A stretch of DNA of 16,718 nt from contig CANQOD010000008.1 of the NCBI GenBank assembly GCA_947625395.1, positions 1 through 16,718 of the forward strand, read 5' to 3'. Made by a program: the position numbers and the translations under genes. The notes under the pieces are model-generated. The model ran no database searches and was not told where the DNA came from. It saw nothing but the letters and a program-made list of their open reading frames with translations. Shown in pieces: positions 6,172-13,856 of the stretch. Position 1 is the stretch's first letter. Each line of letters starts with the position of its first letter. This DNA is from an uncultured Bacilli bacterium (GTDB lineage: Bacteria; Bacillota_I; Bacilli_A; RF39; UBA660).

Positions 6172-8004
6172 TTACGATAAAGGAGTGAGGACTTGGCGGA
6201 AGGAATGATTCAGATCAAAGCCACCTGTATAATGACTATGACAAAAATTGCCTGTGAATGAACTAGGAGAAGCATTATAGGCACCACTGCGTGCCACCCA
6301 AGGCAATATCTCAGTCAATATAACAGCACCATCACCGTACCAGCCTGCTGTCTCATTTAAGGCATAGCCCTTACATGGAGCACCATTGCATGCTGTATTT
6401 GAATCTGTTGTTGTATATAAATCATAGTATTTTTCTAAAGGCCACTCTCGTCCTTCAATAGGAATGTCATCAGCAAGTTGTCCCCTATATCCTGAGTTCA
6501 TCGTTGTTAACCAACCCGACCTTTTTTCAAGTACTCCCATGGTATATTCAAAAGAATCTCCATTGATATCATAAATTCCGGTGATATTTCCAGTTGTACT
6601 AGCACCAGCTCCACCATAACCAAGCCCACTTCCACGATCTACTAAATCATCATATTGATAAACACAAGTTTCTGATTTTTCTGCAGTTCCTAAACCTGAG
6701 GAACATCCTGTTTTATAGGCATTACAATTATTCTTATAAATTTCTTTATTAGCTCCTGTATACAAGGGATTACCATATTTTCCATATTTACTTTGCGTAA
6801 GATAGGAAATCAATGCCCACTCACTATCTTTTGTCACATGACTATCATACGTATTTTGATCAAAACCATAGATGTTTCCACTTTTTGTTATGTTCATTGA
6901 TACTAGTTCTAGCGTCGATACACGAATATCCCTCCAACTTGCTACATTTGGTTTGATTTGTGAGGTTAATGTTTCTAGATCACATCCAGCATCGGCAACA
7001 GTTGCTGCCACACAATTTTCTATATTACTTGTTTCAAACTTTCCAATCCATATCCCAGATAAATTCTTATCTCCAAAAGTAAATCCAGGTGGGGTATACC
7101 ATCCATCAGGTTCTTCTCCTTTATATTGTGCGCTTCCATTGTCAGTAGTACTAACATCGATAAACTTTACATCGATTTCTCCGGGTAAGGTTAGACTCGG
7201 ATTATCACTTCTTCCCTCTTCTTTCTTTCCATAGTAATATTCTCCATCTTCACTCTTAATCGTGTAACTGTATCTTGGTATCCATACCCACATCTGTAAG
7301 ATATCTGTCATCTTCACTTCAGTTCCATTCCCTGCTTGTTGATAACTTGCTCTTGTTCCAGGCGTTACTGTTACGGCATTCGCCCACTCTTGTTTATCAT
7401 AATCATACCAGTTCTCTTGATTATAACTGGTCTTGACCCATTTACCTCCACTATATACAACAGGTATCATATTCGATGCTGGTTCCTCTACTTCTACTAC
7501 AATCCCTTCAATTGTTTTACCATTTTTTGGAAATGCTAACTCTTTATTTGCTAAGCCTCCATCACTTCTAAATTCAATCGTTACACTTGAGTTTGTTAAG
7601 TTATAAATCCTTAAATGATAACTTTCACTGGCTCCTTGTTCTAAAATAACGCCCTCTTGGGTTGGTGGTCGATTTGGTGTATCCTTATAATAATTAATAT
7701 GAACCTTTTCACTGATATTATCTAAGTAATAGAAATTCAACTTTGCTTGAATAGAATTATTATTGGTTAGCTTTATTGTAATCTCTTTCTTGGTATTCGC
7801 ATCCACTGTGATTTTGTTTTCATGAAAAGAAGTATCCCCTGAAGTAAGTGTTCCAAATAGAGTTCCTGTCACAATACGAATCGCTTCTTTATTTTCCTTT
7901 TTGACTGTGAACAGGGCATAACTCGAGTATCCTATAAGCAAAAAAAGACTGATGATGCCAAGCACAATCAGATAACTTTTTTCAAATTTTCTTCTTTCTT
8001 TCAT
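6172..8004 (-). CDS. Anchored surface protein with FGE/C-type-lectin-like domain and variable C-terminal loop (copy A)
   Basis: The 610-residue protein starts with a short basic segment and one hydrophobic helix (about 10-32), so it is probably held in the membrane with the rest outside. A beta-rich stalk (about 40-175) resembles TasA/camelysin-type domains in general character. From NMIPVVYSGGKW (178) onward it shares a long scaffold with the other two copies: QMWVWIPRYSYTIKSEDG (237-254), PPGFTFGDKNLSGIWIGKFE (305-324) and NITGIYDINGDSFEYTMG (473-490). The last segment resembles the 'YDMxGNVWEW' turn of formylglycine-generating-enzyme-type folds. Residues 575-600 are hypervariable between copies, followed by the invariant SFRQVLTP. 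Cysteine pairs (GCSSG...C, ACNGxxCKG) suggest extracellular disulfides. Unlike the other copies it has extra cysteines at 331, 341, 427 and 588. There is no LPxTG motif. Ligand binding is inferred from the fold. Confidence 0.75.
   Translation of the reverse strand: MKERRKFEKSYLIVLGIISLFLLIGYSSYALFTVKKENKEAIRIVTGTLFGTLTSGDTSFHENKITVDANTKKEITIKLTNNNSIQAKLNFYYLDNISEKVHINYYKDTPNRPPTQEGVILEQGASESYHLRIYNLTNSSVTIEFRSDGGLANKELAFPKNGKTIEGIVVEVEEPASNMIPVVYSGGKWVKTSYNQENWYDYDKQEWANAVTVTPGTRASYQQAGNGTEVKMTDILQMWVWIPRYSYTIKSEDGEYYYGKKEEGRSDNPSLTLPGEIDVKFIDVSTTDNGSAQYKGEEPDGWYTPPGFTFGDKNLSGIWIGKFETSNIENCVAATVADAGCDLETLTSQIKPNVASWRDIRVSTLELVSMNITKSGNIYGFDQNTYDSHVTKDSEWALISYLTQSKYGKYGNPLYTGANKEIYKNNCNAYKTGCSSGLGTAEKSETCVYQYDDLVDRGSGLGYGGAGASTTGNITGIYDINGDSFEYTMGVLEKRSGWLTTMNSGYRGQLADDIPIEGREWPLEKYYDLYTTTDSNTACNGAPCKGYALNETAGWYGDGAVILTEILPWVARSGAYNASPSSFTGNFCHSHYTGGFDLNHSFRQVLTPLS
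6205..6282 (-). other. Hypervariable loop region of copy A
   Basis: This encodes residues 575-600, between ARSG and SFRQVLTP. Glycine, Ser, Asn, Tyr, His and Phe dominate, as in lectin-type loops diversified by mutagenic retrohoming. It has the same length as the loop of copy C but almost no residue identity with it. Copy A alone has a cysteine here (Cys588). Confidence 0.6.
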
Positions 8005-8006
8005 TC

Positions 8007-8056
8007 ATGACACCCTCATTCTGATGTCATTATATCTTTTTAAACTACCCCCCCCC
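8007..8056 (-). promoter_or_regulatory. Promoter cassette of copy A with G9 tract
   Basis: On the minus strand a run of nine G (8048-8056) is followed by 13 bases and a perfect TATAAT (8029-8034). An inverted repeat ATGACA-N12-TGTCAT (8025-8030 and 8007-8012) overlaps the -10 box, and its loop contains the GAGGG ribosome-binding site. No normal -35 hexamer is visible; that position falls within the G run. The whole cassette recurs before copy B. Changes in the G count would alter promoter spacing, so on/off switching by slippage is plausible. Confidence 0.65.
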
Positions 8057-8112
8057 GATTTATTCTATTTCAGCATATCGTTTTTCAACATGAATTTCAT
8101 CAAATTCTAAAT

Positions 8113-8137
8113 AAAAAAAGCACCTTGCAGAGTGCTT
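8113..8137 (-). terminator. Terminator of the hydrolase/membrane-protein unit
   Basis: AAGCAC (8132-8137) pairs with GTGCTT (8118-8123) around an 8-base loop, followed by a run of T. The stem begins at the stop codon of the small membrane protein. Confidence 0.75.
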
Positions 8138-8450
8138 AAAATTTTCTTTTCTTCATGAAAAACTTAATCAAATAGGCTTCAAAAATAATCATCAGAATAA
8201 CGAATGCCCATTCAAGAATAATAAAAATAGTTCCATCTGTATATCTTCCAATCATCGCAATCACACTTTCAGGAATATATTTATCAATTAATGCCGCAAC
8301 ATCTGGAAGTCCTAAATTGTTTTTAAAAAATGTTAATATTCTTAAAAGAATATCAAAAATCGCCACAAAATATACAAAACTTGAAAAATTCTTAAAAAAC
8401 ATAAGTACTACAACAATCAATACAATAAATACGACTAAATCCCAATACAT
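8136..8450 (-). CDS. Small membrane protein of unknown function
   Basis: The 104-residue product has hydrophobic helices at about 3-20, 22-40 and 73-97 and ends in a basic tail, KKRKF, which would sit in the cytoplasm. Between them is a short amphipathic stretch around residues 45-70. I do not recognise a family. It starts 18 bases after the stop of the metallo-beta-lactamase-fold gene, behind an AGAGG-type ribosome-binding site, and shares its terminator. The two genes are therefore probably co-transcribed, but a functional link is not shown. Confidence 0.7.
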   Translation of the reverse strand: MYWDLVVFIVLIVVVLMFFKNFSSFVYFVAIFDILLRILTFFKNNLGLPDVAALIDKYIPESVIAMIGRYTDGTIFIILEWAFVILMIIFEAYLIKFFMKKRKF

Positions 8451-8468
8451 TTTCTTCCAACCTCTTTT

Positions 8469-8993
8469 CTAAAAATAAATATTATTCTTCTTTTCATCAG
8501 AAAGCATCGTGATTTCTCCATGTCCTGGATATAGCATTATTTCATCTGCATATTGCTTTAATTTTTCAATCGATTCTTTCATTTCTTTTTCGTTTCCTGT
8601 AGGTAAATCCACTCTTCCTACTGTATCTTTAAATACGAAATCTCCTGTAAACATTTTCGCTTCTTCTTTAAAATAATATGAAACCGAGTCACTACTGTGC
8701 CCAGGTGTATATATTGCTTCGAAATGATAAGGTCCTATTTCATAGGTTTTTCCTTCGACAACATTGCTTTTTTTGAAAATTTTAATACTTTTTTTGGTCA
8801 AAAAATTCCGAAGCGCTCCGATATGATCAAAATGCGAATGGGTAATTAAAACACCCAATACTTTTTTATCACCAATTGCTTCTTTAATTTTTAAAAATTC
8901 ATCTCCTGGATCTACAACTAAACAAAAATCATCTTGAAATAGCAAATAACAATTTTCATCAAGTGCTCCTGTAACGATTTGTTTTACTTCCAT
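8469..8993 (-). CDS. Metallo-beta-lactamase-fold hydrolase (glyoxalase II-like)
   Basis: The protein has the complete set of MBL-fold metal ligands: THSHFDHIGA (His52, His54, Asp56, His57), His99 in TPGHS, the bridging Asp118 in TGDFVF and His158 in YPGHG. This predicts a two-zinc (or iron) hydrolase active site. Its 174 residues resemble the small YqgX-type glyoxalase II-like proteins but are shorter than their roughly 210. It lacks the C-terminal helical substrate domain of true hydroxyacylglutathione hydrolases, so the substrate is unknown. No signal peptide is present, so it is cytoplasmic. GTGAGGAA precedes the ATG and a TACAAT box lies further upstream. It is the first gene of a unit with the small membrane protein. 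Confidence 0.88.
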   Translation of the reverse strand: MEVKQIVTGALDENCYLLFQDDFCLVVDPGDEFLKIKEAIGDKKVLGVLITHSHFDHIGALRNFLTKKSIKIFKKSNVVEGKTYEIGPYHFEAIYTPGHSSDSVSYYFKEEAKMFTGDFVFKDTVGRVDLPTGNEKEMKESIEKLKQYADEIMLYPGHGEITMLSDEKKNNIYF

Positions 8994-9018
8994 TTTTGAT
9001 TCCTCACTATTCTTTTTT

Positions 9019-9024
9019 ATTGTA
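9019..9024 (-). promoter_or_regulatory. -10 box before the MBL-fold gene
   Basis: TACAAT lies 25 bases before the start codon. The -35 position (TTCCTT) is a poor match and falls in the terminator of the upstream exporter operon. The promoter is therefore tentative. Confidence 0.4.
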
Positions 9025-9038
9025 TCAAAAAGGCAAAC

Positions 9039-9077
9039 AAAAAGGAAGAATTAAATCAATATTTGACATCTTCCTTT
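9039..9077 (-). terminator. Terminator of the tetR-ABC exporter operon
   Basis: AAAGGAAGA (9069-9077) pairs perfectly with TCTTCCTTT (9041-9049) across a 19-base loop, followed by a short T-rich tail. It lies 5 bases after the stop of the second exporter gene. The long loop and short tail make it moderate in strength. Confidence 0.6.
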
Positions 9078-9081
9078 GAAT

Positions 9082-10914
9082 TTATGCAACTTCTTCAAAT
9101 TGGGAATTATATAACTCCGCATAGAAACCATTTTTCTTTAAAAGCTCTTCATGGGTGCCTTGTTCTACAATATCGCCATCTTTCATTACTAAAATGAGGT
9201 TGGCATTTTTAATCGTAGATAAACGATGGGCAATAATAAAACTTGTGCGTCCTTCCATTAATTGATCCATTGCAGTTTGAATCAACTGTTCCATACGCGT
9301 ATCGACACTTGATGTTGCTTCATCTAAAATCAATATCTTCGGATTTTTTAAAATTACACGAGCAATCGTTAATAACTGCTTTTGACCATTGGAAACATTA
9401 TCACTTTCTTCATTAAGAACCATATCATATCCATCAGGCAAAGTTCGAATAAAGTGATCTACATGAGAAGCAATCGCAGCATCTTCAATCTCTTCTTTTG
9501 TTGCATCTTGCTTACCATATCGAATATTTTCTCGAATGGTATCACTAAATAGCCAAGTATCTTGTAGAACCATTCCGAATAAATTTCTTAAATCATCCCG
9601 TTTCATATCACGAATATCATGACCATCAATGGTAATGCTTCCATCATTGACATCATAAAAACGCATTAACAATTTGACCATGGTTGTTTTTCCAGCTCCT
9701 GTTGGTCCAACTATCGCAATTTTACCACCAGTTGGAATTTGCGTATTAAAATCATGAATGACAATTTTATCTTTTGTATATCCAAATTTCACATGGTTAA
9801 AGGCAATATCCCCTTTGATTTTTTCCATATCAATGTTCGTTTCTTTATCCTTGCTTTCTTCCTCTTCATCTAAAAATTCAAAAACACGTTCAGCAGAAGC
9901 AAGCATACTTTGAATTAAATTGGTCACTTGCGCAATTTGGGTCAGTGGATTGGTAAAACTTCGAATATACTGTGTAAAAGATAAAATATCTCCGACTTCA
10001 ATTTGTTTTTGAATGACAAGCCATCCTCCTAAAATAGAAATAGCAACATAACCAATATTTCCGATGAACATCATGATCGGATGCATCATCCCAGCAAAAA
10101 ATTGACTTTTCCATGCACTCTTATACAATACTTCATTCGTTTTTTGAAATGTTTCAAGAGCTTCTTCTTGTTGATTAAATAAAGTCACAATTTCATGCCC
10201 TGTATAAATTTCTTCTACTTGGCCATTGATATGTCCTAAATATTCTTGTTGCCTTTTAAAGTATTTTTGACTACCACTCATCACAAGAGCCATCAAGAAA
10301 AGTGCAAGTGGAATAATTAGAAATGCAACAAGTGTCATTAAAGGTGAAATAGATAACATCATCACAATAACACCAATCATCATTGTTATTGAAGAAATCA
10401 CCTGCGTTAAACTTTGATCTAAACTTTGACTTAAAGTATCAACATCATTCGTGATTCTTGATAAAATCTCTCCTGTTGTTTTCTTTTCATAGTATGCAAG
10501 AGGTAATTGATGCATCTTATAAGATAATTTTTCTCGTAAAGAAAACGCAAGACGCTGATTAATTCCAGCCATAATAAAGGATTGAATGTAAGCAAAAAGC
10601 ATACTTAAAATATAAAGTGCTAATAATGTTAACAGAATTCCACTAATTTTGGCAAAATCAATCCCAGCAGTTGTTCCTATAATTTTTCCAATTAGACCAT
10701 TGAAAATTTCAGTTGTAGCTTTTCCCATGATTTTTGGACCAACAATGGAAAAGATAGCGCTAGCAATGGAAAAAAGAATTACAAAGAAGATAGAAACTTT
10801 ATAAACTTTTAAATACGAAAGTAATCTTTTCAATGTGCCTTTAAAGTCTTTTGGCTTTTCAAATCCCATCCGCATAGGGCCACGACGAGGCCTATTTTGT
10901 GTTTCTTTAGGCAT
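9082..10914 (-). CDS. ABC exporter half-transporter, subunit with canonical ATPase motifs
   Basis: This 610-residue subunit has an ABC exporter membrane domain with six helices (about 40-340) and a C-terminal nucleotide-binding domain. The motifs are Walker A GPTGAGKT (403-410), a Q-loop in VLQDTW, Walker B ILILDE with catalytic Glu532, and the H-loop His563. Its signature motif is altered: VSNGQ (507-511) instead of LSGGQ. The start at 10914 follows AAAGGAGGAG at a normal distance and overlaps the upstream gene's stop by 8 bp. Together the two proteins should form a heterodimeric multidrug-type exporter (BmrCD/TM287-288 class) in the cytoplasmic membrane. The substrate is unknown. The adjacent TetR repressor suggests induction by a toxic compound. 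Confidence 0.92.
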   Translation of the reverse strand: MPKETQNRPRRGPMRMGFEKPKDFKGTLKRLLSYLKVYKVSIFFVILFSIASAIFSIVGPKIMGKATTEIFNGLIGKIIGTTAGIDFAKISGILLTLLALYILSMLFAYIQSFIMAGINQRLAFSLREKLSYKMHQLPLAYYEKKTTGEILSRITNDVDTLSQSLDQSLTQVISSITMMIGVIVMMLSISPLMTLVAFLIIPLALFLMALVMSGSQKYFKRQQEYLGHINGQVEEIYTGHEIVTLFNQQEEALETFQKTNEVLYKSAWKSQFFAGMMHPIMMFIGNIGYVAISILGGWLVIQKQIEVGDILSFTQYIRSFTNPLTQIAQVTNLIQSMLASAERVFEFLDEEEESKDKETNIDMEKIKGDIAFNHVKFGYTKDKIVIHDFNTQIPTGGKIAIVGPTGAGKTTMVKLLMRFYDVNDGSITIDGHDIRDMKRDDLRNLFGMVLQDTWLFSDTIRENIRYGKQDATKEEIEDAAIASHVDHFIRTLPDGYDMVLNEESDNVSNGQKQLLTIARVILKNPKILILDEATSSVDTRMEQLIQTAMDQLMEGRTSFIIAHRLSTIKNANLILVMKDGDIVEQGTHEELLKKNGFYAELYNSQFEEVA

Positions 10915-13117
10915 TTTCTAACTCCTCCTTTGACAACTGACTTTCAGCAATTTCACGATAAACTGCACAATTTTTCAAAAGTTCTTGATGGGTACCAATT
11001 CCGACCATTTTCCCCTCATCAAGCACTACAATTTGATCTGCATGTAAGATTGTGTTAATCCGTTGGGCAACAATAAAAATAGTTGCATCTTTCGTATTTT
11101 CATAAAGAGCTTGGCGCAAAGCATGATCTGTTTTAAAATCAAGTGCTGAAAAACTATCATCAAAAATATAGATTTCAGGGTGCATGGCAATTGCTCTTGC
11201 AATGGAAAGTCGTTGTTTTTGTCCTCCTGATACGTTCGTTCCACCTTGACTAATTGGACTTTGATATTTTTGTTTTTTTCCTTCAATGAATTCCTCTGCT
11301 TGCGCAATTTTTGCCGCTTCTATCATATCCTGATCGTCCATTTGTTCATTTCCAAACTTAATATTCGATGCAATGGTTCCTGAAAAAAGGATTCCTTTTT
11401 GAGGAACAAATCCTATTTTCGCATGCAAATCCTGTTGCCGCACTTCTTTTACATTGATGCCATCAACTAAAATTTCGCCCTTTGTTACATCATAAATACG
11501 TGGAATTAAATTAATCAGTGTGCTCTTTCCACTTCCAGTACTTCCAATAAAAGCAGTGGTTGTTCCCTGATGTGCTGTGAAAGTAATATCAGTCAAAACA
11601 TCCTCATCACTATCAGGATAACGGAAAGAAACATTTTTAAATTCTACCAAGCCTTTCACACGTCTTCCAAACTCTTTTGGTTTTAAAGGGTCTGTTACAG
11701 AATTTTCTTCTTCTAAAATTTCCATAATTCTGTTCGCACTTACATTTGCTCTTGGAAATAAAATTGAAAACATAGAAATCATTAAAAATGACATAATAAT
11801 TTGCATCGTGTATTGAATAAATGCTAACATATCTCCAACTTGAATCACACCTTCATCAATTGCATGTGCTCCTTGCCAAACGATAAAAATACAAATTGCA
11901 TTCATGACAAATGTCATCGTTGGCATCATAATTCCCATCGTTCTTCCAATAAAAAGCTGTGTCTTCTTTAAATTTGTATTGGCTTTTTTAAAACGTTGCT
12001 TCTCATATTCTTGATTACTGAAAGCACGAATAACTGGAATTCCTGTAATAATTTCTCTTGAAACTTGATTCAAACGGTCCACTAACTTCTGAACCCGCTT
12101 AAATTTTGGCATTACAAACGTAAACAAGGTAATCACAATTGTCATCACACAAACAATACCGAGACCTATAATATAAGTCATACTAGGAGCTGTCGATAAG
12201 ACTCTTAGTAATCCTCCTAAAGCAATGATTGGAGCATAAAAAACCATTCTAAGCATCATTACCATCATCATTTGTACTTGTTGAATATCATTCGTACTTC
12301 GTGTAATTAAAGAAGAAATGCCAAACTTTTTATATTCAGCACGAGAAAAAGATAAGACTTTTTTAAACTCTGCTTCGCGTAAACGTTTCGCAAGACTTGC
12401 GGCCACTCTAGAGCCAAGTAAAGAAACCAAGATTGTTGCAAAACAAGAGAAGAGCGTCAATCCTAACATTTTTAAGCCGGACATTAAAATATAGGATGTT
12501 TGCATTTGATCCAAAGAAATACCAATTTTCTCATATTCATTTGCAATCGCTGTAATTGCACTAGACGTTACAATGGTATCAGGCATTTCTTTAAATTGGT
12601 CATGAATCTGCTTCTGAAAAGCACTTCTTTGTTCGTTCGGAAGCATTTTTAGTATTTGCAGCAAAGACAAATTTTGAAGTGATGCTGGCATTGTTTGCTT
12701 CACTTGTTCCTGTATCTTTTTGCTTTCTTCACTTGTTCCTGTCAACATGTAGTGAGTTAAAAGGGCTTCTTCAAGGGCAACACTTTCAAAGTCTTCTTCT
12801 AGTAAATAGATGTCTTCTTTCTTTAAAACAGGATATTTTTCAATGTATGTTGAATTGTTTTTTTGAATCAACTGATAATGGGATAAAATCTTCTGATAAT
12901 CCTCTTCTTTTAAAAAGAAAGAGAGTTCTTCTAAAGTGCTTTTGCGAATTACTTCAGGGATGGCTTTTTCAATTCCTTGTTGTTGCACTCCTACATTAAT
13001 AATTCGTGAAGTATAGGTTGGAAGTGATAAATCACACATTGCTTGAACGACAAGCAAACAAATCAGTACAAGAATTGTACCAATATTTTTCTTTAAAAAT
13101 CGAAATACTTTAAACAT
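10907..13117 (-). CDS. ABC exporter half-transporter, subunit with degenerate ATPase site and large extracellular insert
   Basis: I place the start at 13117 (MFKVF). AAGGAGG lies 9 bases upstream, and the in-frame ATG at 13144 has no ribosome-binding site. This gives 736 residues. The protein has Walker A GSTGSGKS (525-532), an intact signature VSGGQ (629-633), but Walker B ends IFDDS with Asp654 where the catalytic Glu belongs. The H-loop has Gln685 instead of His. It should supply the degenerate ATP site of the heterodimer, while its signature completes the active site of the partner. About 170 mostly hydrophilic, helical residues (about 40-210) separate the first and second membrane helices, far longer than the usual external loop and predicted to lie outside the cell. 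The gene overlaps tetR and the partner gene by 8 bp each. Confidence 0.9.
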   Translation of the reverse strand: MFKVFRFLKKNIGTILVLICLLVVQAMCDLSLPTYTSRIINVGVQQQGIEKAIPEVIRKSTLEELSFFLKEEDYQKILSHYQLIQKNNSTYIEKYPVLKKEDIYLLEEDFESVALEEALLTHYMLTGTSEESKKIQEQVKQTMPASLQNLSLLQILKMLPNEQRSAFQKQIHDQFKEMPDTIVTSSAITAIANEYEKIGISLDQMQTSYILMSGLKMLGLTLFSCFATILVSLLGSRVAASLAKRLREAEFKKVLSFSRAEYKKFGISSLITRSTNDIQQVQMMMVMMLRMVFYAPIIALGGLLRVLSTAPSMTYIIGLGIVCVMTIVITLFTFVMPKFKRVQKLVDRLNQVSREIITGIPVIRAFSNQEYEKQRFKKANTNLKKTQLFIGRTMGIMMPTMTFVMNAICIFIVWQGAHAIDEGVIQVGDMLAFIQYTMQIIMSFLMISMFSILFPRANVSANRIMEILEEENSVTDPLKPKEFGRRVKGLVEFKNVSFRYPDSDEDVLTDITFTAHQGTTTAFIGSTGSGKSTLINLIPRIYDVTKGEILVDGINVKEVRQQDLHAKIGFVPQKGILFSGTIASNIKFGNEQMDDQDMIEAAKIAQAEEFIEGKKQKYQSPISQGGTNVSGGQKQRLSIARAIAMHPEIYIFDDSFSALDFKTDHALRQALYENTKDATIFIVAQRINTILHADQIVVLDEGKMVGIGTHQELLKNCAVYREIAESQLSKEELENA

Positions 13118-13727
13118 TTTCTTTTTCCTCCTTATTGAGTCCATTTTCTAACAACCAAAATTTTTCTTCCAGTTCTTTTTTGGATTGTTCTCGATGAACA
13201 TTAAAATGAATGACCTGTACAATATGAAAAATCGTTTCTTTTAAAAACAAATGATAGACAAAGAACAGATTACGACGAGCAGCGGTACAATAATGAGAAG
13301 TATCTATTTTTTGGATTAAGAATTCAATTCGTTCCTTTTCAATTGGCGCTTTTCTTTTTTCTTCCATATACAGATTCATATTCCAAAATACATTATGAAA
13401 GAGCGCTTGATTTTCTTTCTTGGAACACACTTCTAGTGCACGGTCAAAATATTCCAAAAATGCTTGATGGATATTGCCATTCAATTTTTCAAACAAATAC
13501 CCAATATAATCATATGCTTTTTGATTGAATTCCTCTAAAAAATATTGATATAAATCCTCAATATCTTCAAAATACATATAGAAACTACCTCTTGGAATAT
13601 GGGCATCTTTAATAATTTGGTTAATAGATGCGTCCTTTAATTTTTTTTGAGAAAACTCTTTTTTTGCTGCAGTTAAAATCGCATTTTGTTTTTCAATAGG
13701 AAGTTTTTGAAAGGTAGATTTTGGCAT
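13110..13727 (-). CDS. TetR-family transcriptional repressor of the exporter operon
   Basis: The 205-residue protein has the TetR-type N-terminal helix-turn-helix (about 28-55): SINQIIKDAHIPRGSFYMYF (35-54) is the recognition region, followed by a roughly 150-residue helical ligand-binding and dimerisation part. It heads an operon with the two exporter subunits, its end overlapping the next gene by 8 bp. AGGAGG lies 5-6 bases before the ATG. A perfect palindrome in its own promoter (13768-13782) is the likely operator. It probably represses the whole operon until an exporter substrate binds. The inducer is not evident from sequence. Confidence 0.9.
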   Translation of the reverse strand: MPKSTFQKLPIEKQNAILTAAKKEFSQKKLKDASINQIIKDAHIPRGSFYMYFEDIEDLYQYFLEEFNQKAYDYIGYLFEKLNGNIHQAFLEYFDRALEVCSKKENQALFHNVFWNMNLYMEEKRKAPIEKERIEFLIQKIDTSHYCTAARRNLFFVYHLFLKETIFHIVQVIHFNVHREQSKKELEEKFWLLENGLNKEEKENV

Positions 13728-13759
13728 ATTTTCCTCCTCATATAATTAGGCACCTTTTC

Positions 13760-13789
13760 ATTATATGATGACAACTTGTCATGTGTCAA
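13760..13789 (-). promoter_or_regulatory. Promoter of the tetR-ABC operon with embedded operator
   Basis: TTGACA (13784-13789) and TATAAT (13760-13765) are both perfect and are spaced by 18 bases. The spacer contains the palindrome ATGACAA-C/G-TTGTCAT (13768-13782), with 7-bp arms around a single central base. A repressor dimer bound there would block RNA polymerase directly. This fits negative autoregulation by the adjacent TetR protein. Confidence 0.8.
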
Positions 13790-13821
13790 CCATTTTAGAA
13801 AAAAAAGAAATACTTTTCAGT

Positions 13822-13853
13822 AAAAAATGAACTGGCATATCTGTACCAGTTCA
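13822..13853 (-). terminator. Terminator of surface-protein copy B
   Basis: TGAACTGG (13846-13853) pairs perfectly with CCAGTTCA (13828-13835) around a 10-base loop, followed by six T. It starts 3 bases past the stop codon. Confidence 0.85.
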
Positions 13854-13856
13854 ATA

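Noticed and set aside
13118..13144. Longer start of the first exporter gene at 13144 (MDSIRRKKK)
   Set aside because: No Shine-Dalgarno sequence precedes it, and it would overlap tetR by 35 bases. ATG at 13117 follows AAGGAGG.
13768..13782. Possible shared regulon: the tetR operator half-site ATGACA also occurs in the inverted repeats of the surface-gene promoters
   Set aside because: The half-sites are spaced by 1 base in one case and 12 in the other, so the same dimer is unlikely to bind both. A 6-base match is weak evidence.
6133..13853. Hairpins directly after the stop codons of copies A and B, at the place where DGR target genes can have a cruciform
   Set aside because: Both are followed by T-tracts and are fully explained as intrinsic terminators, and copy C has none. 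They are not used as evidence for a retroelement.
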